A stretch of DNA of 64,000 nt from Mesorhizobium muleiense (GTDB taxonomy: Bacteria; Pseudomonadota; Alphaproteobacteria; Rhizobiales; Rhizobiaceae). Shown in pieces: positions 1-9,400 of the stretch. Numbering within the stretch: the stretch's first letter is position 1; the number at the start of each line of letters is the position of its first letter. The notes beneath the pieces were generated by a model, which searched no databases, was not told the DNA's origin, and saw nothing but the letters and a program-made list of their open reading frames with translations. The translations under genes and the position numbers were made by a program. Location of the stretch: assembly GCF_900099905.1 (NCBI RefSeq), contig NZ_FNEE01000006.1, positions 62,001 to 126,000 of the forward strand, in the 5' to 3' direction.

Positions 1-420
1 ATGAAAATGCGCGAGGAGGTCGACGCGCTGAAGGTCATCGGGCTCAATCCGATCGGCGTTCTGGTGTTTCCGCGGCTGGTCGCGCTGGTGATCGCACTGC
101 CTTGCCTGACGATCATTGCCAATTTCGCCGCACTCGGCGGCGGCATACTGGCGGCATGGCTCTACTCCGACATCGCACCGGCCGCCTTCATCGACCGGCT
201 GCGCGTTGCCATCGATCTCAGCACCATCTTTGCCGGGCTGATCAAGGCGCCGTTCATGGCCATGATCATCGGCACGATCGCCTCGGTCGAAGGCATGAAG
301 GTCGGCGGCAGCGCCGAATCGCTCGGGCAGCACGTGACTGCTTCGGTGGTGAAGTCGATCTTCGTGGTGATCATCCTCGACGGGCTTTTCGCCATGTTCT
401 ACGCAGCGATCGAGTTTTGA
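1..420 (+). CDS. mlaE: MlaE-type ABC transporter permease, 5' end outside window
   Basis: Inner-membrane permease of an Mla (maintenance of lipid asymmetry) type phospholipid transporter. The visible 139 residues are the C-terminal part of an MlaE-family protein: they open with MREEVDALKVIGLNP, the conserved cytoplasmic loop of the family, followed by hydrophobic spans (about residues 22-55 and 75-135). The family is normally about 250-390 residues, so the ATG at base 1 is an internal Met and the real start lies upstream. The stop ends one base before the ATPase start, so the two are co-transcribed. With the ATPase, MCE protein and lipoprotein that follow, it forms a complete set of core components. 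Confidence 0.88.
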   Translation: MKMREEVDALKVIGLNPIGVLVFPRLVALVIALPCLTIIANFAALGGGILAAWLYSDIAPAAFIDRLRVAIDLSTIFAGLIKAPFMAMIIGTIASVEGMKVGGSAESLGQHVTASVVKSIFVVIILDGLFAMFYAAIEF

Positions 421-421
421 C

Positions 422-1237
422 ATGGCGCTGCTTGGCACAAAGCCGACGACTACGCAAAGGGCCGACGAGGACGAGATCGTGCTTTCTGCGCACGACGTCA
501 CCGTCTCCTTCGGCGACAAGGTCATTCTCGACAAATTGTCGCTCCATATCCGGCGTGGCGAAATTCTCGGCTTCGTCGGCGCCTCCGGCGCCGGCAAGTC
601 GGTTCTCCTGCGCACCATTCTCGGCCTGGTGCACAAGCAGTCGGGAACGATCAAGCTGTTCGGCGTCGATGTCGAAAAGGCGAGCGAGAGGGAGCGCCTT
701 CGCATCGACATGCGCCTTGGCGTCCTCTTTCAGCACGGCGCGCTGTTTTCGGCGCTCACGGTGCTCGAAAACGTGCAGGTGCCGATGCGCGAATATCTCG
801 ATCTGCCGAAAAAGCTGATGGACGAGTTGGCGATGCTCAAGGTCGAACTGGTCGGGTTGCCGCCGGATGCGGCGCAGAAATTCCCGTCCGAGCTTTCCGG
901 CGGCATGATCAAGCGTGCGGCGCTGGCCCGCGCGCTGGCGCTCGACCCCGACATCGTGTTCCTGGACGAGCCGACATCCGGCCTCGATCCGATCAGCGCG
1001 GCTGAGTTCGACGAACTGGTCGTCAAGCTGCGCGATACCATGGATCTGACCGTATACATGGTCACGCACGATCTCGACACGCTGTTCACCGCTTGTGATC
1101 GGGTGGCCGTGCTCGGCAACAAGAAAGTGCTGGTCGAAGGCACGATCGACGACATGCTCAAGAGCGAGGAACCCTGGGTGAAATCCTATTTTCGCGGAAA
1201 ACGTGCGCGGCAACTTGATCTTGCGGCCCGCGCGTAG
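422..1237 (+). CDS. mlaF: Mla-type ABC transporter ATP-binding protein
   Basis: Cytoplasmic ATPase that powers the MlaE/MlaD lipid transporter. The 271-residue product has Walker A GASGAGKSVLL (about residue 57), the ABC signature LSGGMIKRAALARALAL and Walker B DIVFLDEPTSGLDP. A signature of LSGGM(I/R)KR rather than LSGGQ is typical of MlaF/Ttg2A ATPases. The start is one base after the permease stop and the MCE gene follows after 14 bases, so it sits in the middle of the operon. Direct evidence for lipid rather than another hydrophobic cargo is absent; the assignment rests on family and context. Confidence 0.92.
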   Translation: MALLGTKPTTTQRADEDEIVLSAHDVTVSFGDKVILDKLSLHIRRGEILGFVGASGAGKSVLLRTILGLVHKQSGTIKLFGVDVEKASERERLRIDMRLGVLFQHGALFSALTVLENVQVPMREYLDLPKKLMDELAMLKVELVGLPPDAAQKFPSELSGGMIKRAALARALALDPDIVFLDEPTSGLDPISAAEFDELVVKLRDTMDLTVYMVTHDLDTLFTACDRVAVLGNKKVLVEGTIDDMLKSEEPWVKSYFRGKRARQLDLAARA

Positions 1238-1251
1238 CCATAAGTGGATAA

Positions 1252-2625
1252 ATGGAAACCAGAGCCAACTACGTCATTGTCGGCATTTTCACGCTAGCCG
1301 CGATCCTGGCGGCATTCGCGTTCGTCTATTGGACGGCCGCGATCGGCGACAGGGGTGAGACGGCGATGCTGCGGGTGCGCATTCCGGGATCGGCTTCCGG
1401 CCTCGGCCGCGGCAGTTTCGTGCTGTTCAACGGCGTCAGGGTCGGGGATGTCAGGCGCGTCTATATCGACCCCGCCAATCCGAACGACGCCATAGCCGAA
1501 GCCGAAGTAGGCCGCACGACGCCGATCACCAAATCGACGCAGGCCGATATCGGGATCGTCAGCCTCGCCGGCCAAGCGAGTATCGAGCTCAGGGGCGCTG
1601 ACCCCAAGGAGGTCAACCTTCTCGACCAGGCGGAGCAGGAGGGCCGCGTCGCCGAGATCGTCGCCAACCCGTCGGCGGTCACCAACCTGTTGCAGACGGC
1701 GCAGAACATCTTCACCCGCGCCGATACGGTTCTCTCCCAGCTCGAAGGCTTCACCAGGGACGTTCGCGGGCCGCTGACGCAGACCGTCAACAATGTGCAG
1801 ACCTTCTCCGATGCGCTGGCCAAGAACTCTGACGGCATCGACAAATTCCTCGCCAGCGTCAGTTCGCTGTCGGAGGAACTGAGGGGCGTCTCGGGCAAGC
1901 TTGACGGCACGCTGAAGGCGGCGGAAGGGCTGCTCAACGCCGTCGACAAGGATCAGATCAAGAGTATTGTCGCCAACGTCGATACGGTGACCGAGAACCT
2001 GAAGGAAACCAGCAAGCAGTTCGACACGGTCGTCAGGAATGTCGACACCGCGGTGGGGTCGATCAACGATTTCGCCCAAAGGACGCAAGGCACGCTGGCC
2101 AAGGTCGACGGCGTTCTCGACGGCATCGATCCGGCACAGGTCCGCACCGCGCTGGCCAACATCCAGAAGGCCAGCGAAAACGCCAACGAGGCTGCCGCCG
2201 ACATCGCCAAGGTGACCAACAAATTCGCCAACCGGGCCGACGATATCGACCAGACGATCAAGGACGCGCAGCAGCTCGCGGAGCGCCTCAACGACGCTTC
2301 GGTGCGTGTCGACGGCATCCTCGTCAAGGTCGATACATTGCTCGGCTCAGGCCAGGCCGACGGCATGATAGCCGATGCCAGGAATACCCTGAAATCGTTC
2401 AAGCAGGTCGCCGACACGCTGAACGCCCGCCTCGGCACCATCACCGACAATCTGGCGCGATTCTCCGGCCAGGGCCTGCAGGACGTCGAAGCGCTGGTTC
2501 AAGACAGCCGTCGCTCGATCAACCGCATCGAAGAGGCGGTAACGGATCTCAGCCGCAATCCGCAGCGAATCCTGTCAGGCGGCGAAGGTGAGGTTCGGCA
2601 ATTCGATGGCAGGGTGCGGCGTTGA
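1252..2625 (+). CDS. mlaD: MCE/MlaD family substrate-binding protein
   Basis: Periplasmic, membrane-anchored MCE protein expected to bind and pass lipids between membranes. The 457 residues show one N-terminal membrane anchor (about residues 7-28), an MCE domain (about 38-115, with GLGRGSFVLFNGVRVGDV), then a long helical region of repeated hydrophobic-spaced segments predicted to be coiled coil (about 140-440). That is longer than E. coli MlaD (about 180 residues) and like the single-MCE proteins with long helical tails that can span the periplasm. It begins 14 bases after the ATPase and is followed by the auxiliary lipoprotein. Confidence 0.9.
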   Translation: METRANYVIVGIFTLAAILAAFAFVYWTAAIGDRGETAMLRVRIPGSASGLGRGSFVLFNGVRVGDVRRVYIDPANPNDAIAEAEVGRTTPITKSTQADIGIVSLAGQASIELRGADPKEVNLLDQAEQEGRVAEIVANPSAVTNLLQTAQNIFTRADTVLSQLEGFTRDVRGPLTQTVNNVQTFSDALAKNSDGIDKFLASVSSLSEELRGVSGKLDGTLKAAEGLLNAVDKDQIKSIVANVDTVTENLKETSKQFDTVVRNVDTAVGSINDFAQRTQGTLAKVDGVLDGIDPAQVRTALANIQKASENANEAAADIAKVTNKFANRADDIDQTIKDAQQLAERLNDASVRVDGILVKVDTLLGSGQADGMIADARNTLKSFKQVADTLNARLGTITDNLARFSGQGLQDVEALVQDSRRSINRIEEAVTDLSRNPQRILSGGEGEVRQFDGRVRR

Positions 2626-2713
2626 CTTCGGCTTTCGCCGGCCCCAAGAACGGCAGGCAAGTACGCTGCGGGTGCGATTTGCTCATTCGATTCGGGGACA
2701 ACGGGGATCGCGT

Positions 2714-3355
2714 GTGAAGTCGGTCGTGCTTAAATTGGGCGTGCTTAGATTGGGCGGGGTCAAAGCGGGCGGGCCCACTGCGGGTGTGGCATTGCTTGCG
2801 CTTTCGCTGGCCGGCTGCGCGTTTTTGCCGGGCGGCGGGCCGGCGCCCCTGGACACTTTCGAACTGTCGGCGCCGTCGCTCGATGCGCGCGGCCGCGGCC
2901 GCCAACAAATCCTCATCGCCCAGCCTTCCGCGCTCAAGGCGCTGGACAGCCAGAACATCGTCATCAAGCCGTCGGTGCGCTCGATCCAGTACCTCAAGGG
3001 AGCGCAATGGGCCGACCGGCTGCCGCTGATCGTGCAGGCGCGGTTGGCCGAGACATTCCAGCGCTCGGGCAGTTTCGCCGGCGTCGGAAAGCCGGGCGAG
3101 GGCCTGGCGATCGACTATCAGGTGATCGTCGAGGTTCGTTCCTTCGAAGTCCGCGTCGACGGCGGCCAACATGCCGAGGTCGAGCTGTTCGTGCGGATAT
3201 TGAACGACCGCAATGGCGAGGTGCGTGCCTCCAAGAGCTTCAACGCGACCGCGCCCGTCTCGGGCAGCGGCAACCAGGCCTATGTCGACGCGCTCGACAG
3301 GGCGTTCGGCGATGCTGCCAAGGACATCGTCCGCTGGACCGATGCGGTGATCTGA
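2714..3355 (+). CDS. ABC-type transport auxiliary lipoprotein (PqiC/LptE-like)
   Basis: Predicted outer-membrane lipoprotein partner of the MCE transporter. I chose the GTG at 2714 because it gives a compact signal peptide ending in lipobox LAGC (Cys at about residue 34 of this form). The frame is open further upstream to 2588, but that extension overlaps mlaD and would put about 75 residues before the lipobox. The mature part (about 180 residues) resembles the ABC-type transport auxiliary component family found next to MCE operons (PqiC). It closes the operon; a bidirectional terminator follows about 100 bases later. The ribosome site before 2714 is weak, so the exact start is uncertain. Confidence 0.78.
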   Translation: MKSVVLKLGVLRLGGVKAGGPTAGVALLALSLAGCAFLPGGGPAPLDTFELSAPSLDARGRGRQQILIAQPSALKALDSQNIVIKPSVRSIQYLKGAQWADRLPLIVQARLAETFQRSGSFAGVGKPGEGLAIDYQVIVEVRSFEVRVDGGQHAEVELFVRILNDRNGEVRASKSFNATAPVSGSGNQAYVDALDRAFGDAAKDIVRWTDAVI

Positions 3356-3451
3356 CCTCAGCCGGGCACTCAATTGTCGCAGCCGGCGCCGCCCGAGGGG
3401 CAGCGCCAACGCCGGTAACGGTGTGAAATTCAATTCCGAAGCGATTGCCCT

Positions 3452-3477
3452 AAAAGGCGGGAGTTTCCCGCCTTTTT
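3452..3477. terminator. Bidirectional rho-independent terminator
   Basis: An 11-bp perfect stem (arms 3452-3462 and 3466-3476; core GGCGGGA/TCCCGCC) with loop GTT has four A on the left and five T on the right, so it can terminate both the mla operon and the convergent GPR-like gene. Confidence 0.85.
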
Positions 3478-3496
3478 CTGTTCGCTTATCGTCTGA

Positions 3497-6400
3497 TCAA
3501 TGCAGGCGGCCACTGGCGTGGGCAAGCATCGTATAGACCTTGCCGGTGTCCGACGTCAGGTAGGTCTGCGCCATCATGTTGTCACGGTCGTTGCGCGACA
3601 CGTCCTTGAGCAGCTTTTCGAAATCGTCGCAGTAACGGTCGACGGCGGCGCGAAATTCCGCCTCCATCTGATATTTGCGGCGAATCTCGTCGAACGTCTG
3701 CTGTCCCTTCAGCGTGTAGAGACGCCGGGTGAACACGTCACGCTCGCCGCTCCGGTAGCGGTTCCACAGTTCGATCGAGGCGTCGTGATCGATGGCGCGG
3801 GCGATGTCGACGGAAAGCGAGTTGAGCGACTCCACGACATGAAGCGGCGAGCGCTGGGCAGGGGCTGCCGAGCGTGGCGCTTCCGAAGGTGCTGCTGGCT
3901 TGGCGGCCTCTTCGCGCGATGCCCCGGTCAAGAGATCGCGCACCCAGCCGCCCTGCGGCGCGCGGCCATTAGGGTCGCGCTGGCGCGGCGCCGTCTCCGG
4001 CGGGCGTTCCAGGTCGCCGCGCAGTGCGGTGTCACCCGACGGCGCCTGCGGGGCAAGGGGTTCCGGGGCCGGAGGACGGCGCAGCGGCTCAGTGGCGCGC
4101 GGGGCAGGCGCCTGTTGTGCCGGGCGCAGGTTGCGCGGCTCCGAGGAGTCGGTGCTGCGGCCAGATTTCGCAACGATATCAGAGAGTTCCTTCAGGGCGT
4201 TGATTTGCTCGGAAACGGCACGGCGGATGGCCGTGGTCGATTCCTTTGCCTCTTCCGGCATCTCGATGACACCCTTCTTGAGCTCGGCGCGGGTAAGGTC
4301 GAGCTCGCTCTTGATCGAGCTGGCGGTGCGTCGCATCTCCTCGGTCGCGTCGGCAAAGCGCTTGGTTGCCGAATCGACGACGTCGGCAATGGAGGTACGG
4401 ATCTTGTCCGCCGACTCCAGCGTTTTGCCTTCGGCGTTCTGCAACGTCTGGCCGACCAGATCCTCGAACGAGCGCATGACTTTTTCGAGATCCTCCGACT
4501 TCTTGACCAAGCCGACGGCGAGGTCCTCCAGCGACGACTGCCTTTCCAGCGTGTGTTCGAGGTTGCTCTGGGCCGAGCTCAACAGGTCCGAAGCACTCGA
4601 CAGCAATCGGCTGTGCTCGTCGAACTTGGTGGCGATCGAGGCAACCTCGCGCAAGGTCGAGGACGACAGCTCGGTAAGCCGTGTCGTATTCGAATCGACC
4701 AGGCGCGCCGAGCTGGCGAAAGTCTGCGCGGCTTTTTCCGTTGTCGCCGCAAAGCTTTGCGTGCTGCCGGTCAGGCGTTCGTCGACCTGGCCGAGATTGG
4801 CCGCCGCCTGTTCGATCAGCTGGCCGAGCTGTGCGCTCGAGGTGCTCATGCGGCCGATGAGGTCGGCGACGCTGTCGGCGAGCGTCGAGCGCGCCCCTTC
4901 GACGGCCGACAATGTTTCGGCCGTGCGGCTGGCGAGCGCGTCAACCAAGGCGGCGTTTTCGCTGCGCAGCTTCTCGGTGGCGCGTTCGGTCACCTCTTCC
5001 ATGCTCTTTTGCAGTTCCGAGCCGCCGTGGGCGAAGCGCTCGACCAGGGGCCGAGCCGTTTCATCGAGGATTTTCGAGATCTCGGCCGAACGTGCCGCAA
5101 GCATGGTGTTGAGTTCGCGGGTGTTGGTGCCGATGGTCTTGGCGGCGTCGTTGGTGCTCTGGCCGATATGCTGGCCGACCGCCGTGAAGGTTTCGGCGAT
5201 CGAGTTGGCGCGCGAAATGAGCTGCGCCTCAGCGGTCGAAACCTGCTCGTTGAGCTTCTGGCCTATCGTTTCGGTGGTGTTGACCAGACGGTTTTCGACG
5301 CCGGCAACCTGTTCCTCGACGCGAGCCGCCGCGGCCGCCGCGCTGGAGGCCAGGCGCTCGTCGGCGCCGGCGAGCGCCTGCTCGATCTCACGGGCGTGGA
5401 CGGCCAGGTCCTGCCCGGTCTGCTTTGCACGTTCGGCAACCCGCTGCTCGGTGCTGGCGAAGGCCCCGACGATGTTGTCGGCATGTTCTCCGATCGTCGA
5501 CGTGCTGTCGGCGATACGCGACACCAGGCGGTGATCCGCCTCATCGAAGATGCGGCCGATCTCGGACGCGCGGGCCGACAACGCTTCCGAACCTTCGGCG
5601 ATGCGCGAGATCAGCTGCTGGTCGGCAGCATCGAAAATGCGGCCAAGGTCCGATGCACGCGCTGCGAGCGCTTCGGCCGATTCGCCGATGCGCACGCTGA
5701 GCCGTTCGTCGGCGCCTTCGAAATTGCGCAGGATGTCACCGGCGCGTTCCGCCAGCGACTGTGCCGTTTCGACCGCGCGGGCAACCAGCTTCTGGTCCGC
5801 CGCATCGAATGTACCGGCGATCTCGCTGGCACGGGCAGCCAGCTGGTCGGCCGTTTCCTGGGCGCGCGCCAGCAACGAGTTCGAGGTGTCGTCGACGCGG
5901 GCCATGATTGCGCTCGATGCACCCTCCGCCCGGGCAACGAGCGCGCTTGACGTGTCTTCGGCACGTGCGGCGAGGCGGCGATCCGCTTCCTCGAAGGTGC
6001 GTGCGATATCCTCCGCCCTGGCGAGCAGGGCAGCAGAGGTCTGCTCCGCCCGTTCGGCGATCTTGCGATCGGCGTCACTGAAAGCCGCGCCTGCCTGCTC
6101 ATGCAGTGCGCTGGTGACTTCCATGACCTTTTCGCGCAGCGCTCCGGCAACGAAGACGGCGCTCTTTTCGAGCACGTTGCGGACGTTGTCAACGCCGGTC
6201 GACAGCGCGCGCTCCATGGTCCCGGCACGCTCCTCGATGATGCCGGTCTGGCGGCTGAACGCCTGCTCGATCTTTTCGACGTCGGCGGCAATGGCGTCCG
6301 AGATGTCGGTGCTCCTGGCGGCGATCTGGTCGATATGGCCGGACAGGGAACGGTCGACTTCCTTGCGCGTGTCGGCGAGCTTGGAGAGGTCGTCCTCCAG

Positions 6401-9400
6401 CGCACGGGTCAGCGCGTCGCGGCCTTCGGTCAGCTTGCCGACGTGCCCGGCGATGATGTCGTCTATGTCGCTGCGGCTTGCCGCAATTTTCTGCAGGTCT
6501 GCTTCCAGCGCACGTCTGAGGATGTCGCGGCCTTCGGCCAGCTTCTCGACCTGGCCGGAAACCAGCCCGTCGATGCTCGACCGGCTTTCCGCCAGCTTGG
6601 CGAGATCGTCTTCGAGCGCCTTGGACAGGATCGAGCGGTCCTGGATGAGCTTCTCGGCGTGGCTGTTCACAAGACCGTTGACGCTGCCGAGGTCGGCCTC
6701 CAGCGCCCGCGCAAACTCTGCGCGATTGTCGGTCAGCTGCTGAGACTGGTCGGCGACGACACCCTTGATGGTGTTGAGGTCTGCTTCCAGCGCACGTCTG
6801 AGGATGTCGCGGCCTTCGGCCAGCTTCTCGACCTGGCCGGAAACCAGCCCGTCGATGCTCGACCGGCTTTCCGCCAACTTGGCGAGATCGTCTTCGAGCG
6901 CCTTGGACAGGATCGAGCGGTCCTGGATGAGCTTTTCGGCGTGACTGTTCACAAGACCATTGACACCGCCGAGATCGGCCTCCAGCGCCCGCGCGAACTC
7001 TGCGCGATTGTCGGTCAGCTGCTGAGACTGGTCGGCGACGACACCCTTGATGGTGTTGAGGTCTGCTTCCAATGCGCGTCTGAGCAGGTCGCGGCCTTCG
7101 GCCAGCTTCTCGACCTGGCCGGCAACCAGCCCGTCGATGCTCGACCGGCTTTCCGCCAATTTGGCGAGATCGTCTTCGAGCGCCTGGGACAGGGTCGAGC
7201 GGTCTGCGGCGAGCCTGTTCATGTGATCGGAGATCAGGCCGTTCACATTCTGCAGGTCGGTCTCCAAGGCTTGCGACAGTTGACCACGATCTTCCGCCAG
7301 CTTTTCCGACTGGCCTGAAATGACGTCCTTGATCGTGTTGAGATCGGATTCGAGCGCGCGCTTGAGGATGTCGCGGCCTTCGGCCAGCTTCTCGACCTGG
7401 CCGGCAACCAGCCCGTCGATGCTCGACCGGCTTTGCGCCAGCTTGGCGAGATCGTCCTCGAGCGCCTTCGACAGGATCGAGCGGTCTTCCACAAGCTTTT
7501 CGGACTGGTCCGATATAACGCTTTTGATCGTGTTGAGATCGGATTCGAGCGCGCGCTTGAGAATGTCGCGACCCTCGGCCAGTTTCTCGACCTGCCCGGT
7601 AACCAGCCCATCGATGCTCGACCGGCTTTCCGCCAATTTGGCGAGATCGTCTTCGAGCGCCTGGGACAGGGTCGAGCGATCTGCGGCGAGCCTGTTCATG
7701 TGATCGGAGATAAGGCCGTTCACGCTCTGCAGGTCGGTTTCCAACGCCTTCGAGAGCTGATCACGGTCTTCCGCCAGCTTTTCGGACTGGCCTGATAGGA
7801 CCTCCTTGATCGTGTTGAGATCGGATTCGAGCGCGCGCTTGAGGATGTCGCGGCCTTCGGCCAGTTTCTCGACCTGGCCGGCAACCAGCCCGTCGATGCT
7901 CGACCGGCTTTCGGCCAGCTTGGCGAGATCGTCTTCGAGCGCCTTCGACAGGATTGAACGGTCCTCGGCGAGCCTGTTCATGTGATCGGAGATAAGGCCA
8001 TTCACGCCCTGCAGGTCGGTTTCCAACGCTCGCGCTAGTTGACCACGATCTTCCGCCAGCTTTTCGGACTGGTCCGATAGAACGCTTTTGATCGTGTTGA
8101 GATCGGATTCGAGCGCGCGCTTGAGGATGTCGCGACCTTCGGCCAGTTTCTCGACCTGCCCGGTGACCAGCCCATCGATGCTCGACCGGCTTTCCGCCAG
8201 CTTGGCGAGATCGTCTTCGAGCGCCTTCGACAGGATAGAACGGTCCTCGGAGAGCCGGTTCATGTGATCGGAGATAAGGCCGTTCACGCTCTGCAGGTCG
8301 GTTTCCAACGCCTTCGAGAGCTGACCACGGTCTTCCGCCAGCTTTTCGGACTGGCCTGATATGACCTCCTTGATCGTGTTGAGATCGGATTCGAGCGCGC
8401 GCTTGAGGATGTTGCGGCCTTCGGCCAGCTTCTCGACCTGACCGGCGACCAGCCCGTCGATGCTCGACCGGCTTTCCGCCAATTTGGCAAGGTCTGCCTC
8501 GAGCGTTTGCGAAAGCAGGCTGCGATCGTCGGCGAGCCTGCCCGAATGGTCCTCGATCAGGCTTCGGATGCCCGACAGGTCGTCTTGGAGCGAACGCGAA
8601 AGCTCGCTGCGGTCTTCCGCCAGTTTGGCGGAATGGGTCTCGATGAGACCCTTGATGCCGACAATGTCGGTTTCCAGCGCCTTGGCGAGCAAGGCGCGGC
8701 CTTCGGCGATCTTCTCGACCTGGCCAGCGACCAGGCCGTCGATGCTGGCGCGACTGTCGGCCAGCTTGCCGAGATCGGCATCGAGAGCGCGTGAAAGAAT
8801 GCTGCGGCCTTCGGCGAGCTTTCCAACATGGCCGGCAACCATTTCGTCAATGATCGTGCGGGCTTGTACAAGTTTTCCAGAGTCTTCGTTCAAGGCCTGC
8901 GAAAGCCTGTTGCGGCCCTCTTCGAGCCGTTCGAGATGGCTGCCGAGCGACGCATCGATGGCGGCTCGCGACTCGTTGACCTTGCGCAGATCCTCCTCGA
9001 GGGCGCGCGAGATCAGGTTGCGGCCTTCGGAAAGCTTCTGCACCTGGTCGGTGACAGCCGCGTCGATGCCGGCGCGGCTTTCGGCGAATTTCTCCAGATC
9101 GGCCTGCATGGCCGCCGTCATGTGTTCGCGGCTTTCGGAAAGCTTGCGGCTGTGGTTCTCGACAGCCTCCTCGATGCCGACGCGGGCATCGGCAAGCCGC
9201 TGGATGTCGGCGTCGAAGGCGCGCGACACCACATGACGGGCCGCTTCCATGCGGCCGGCGAAATCGCCGGCGCGTGCTTCGAGCATCGACGAGGTCGATG
9301 AAACGATATCGGCCATGTCGGCGCCGATCTGGGTCTTGCCCTGATCGATCATCGCCGAAAGCGTCTCCTTGCTCTCCTGGAAGGTATGGGCGATTTCGCG

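Noticed and set aside
6480..8560. Regular repeats that could be taken for a CRISPR array
   Set aside because: The period (282 bp) is far too long, the spacers are also repeated, and the frame is open throughout and codes for coiled coil.
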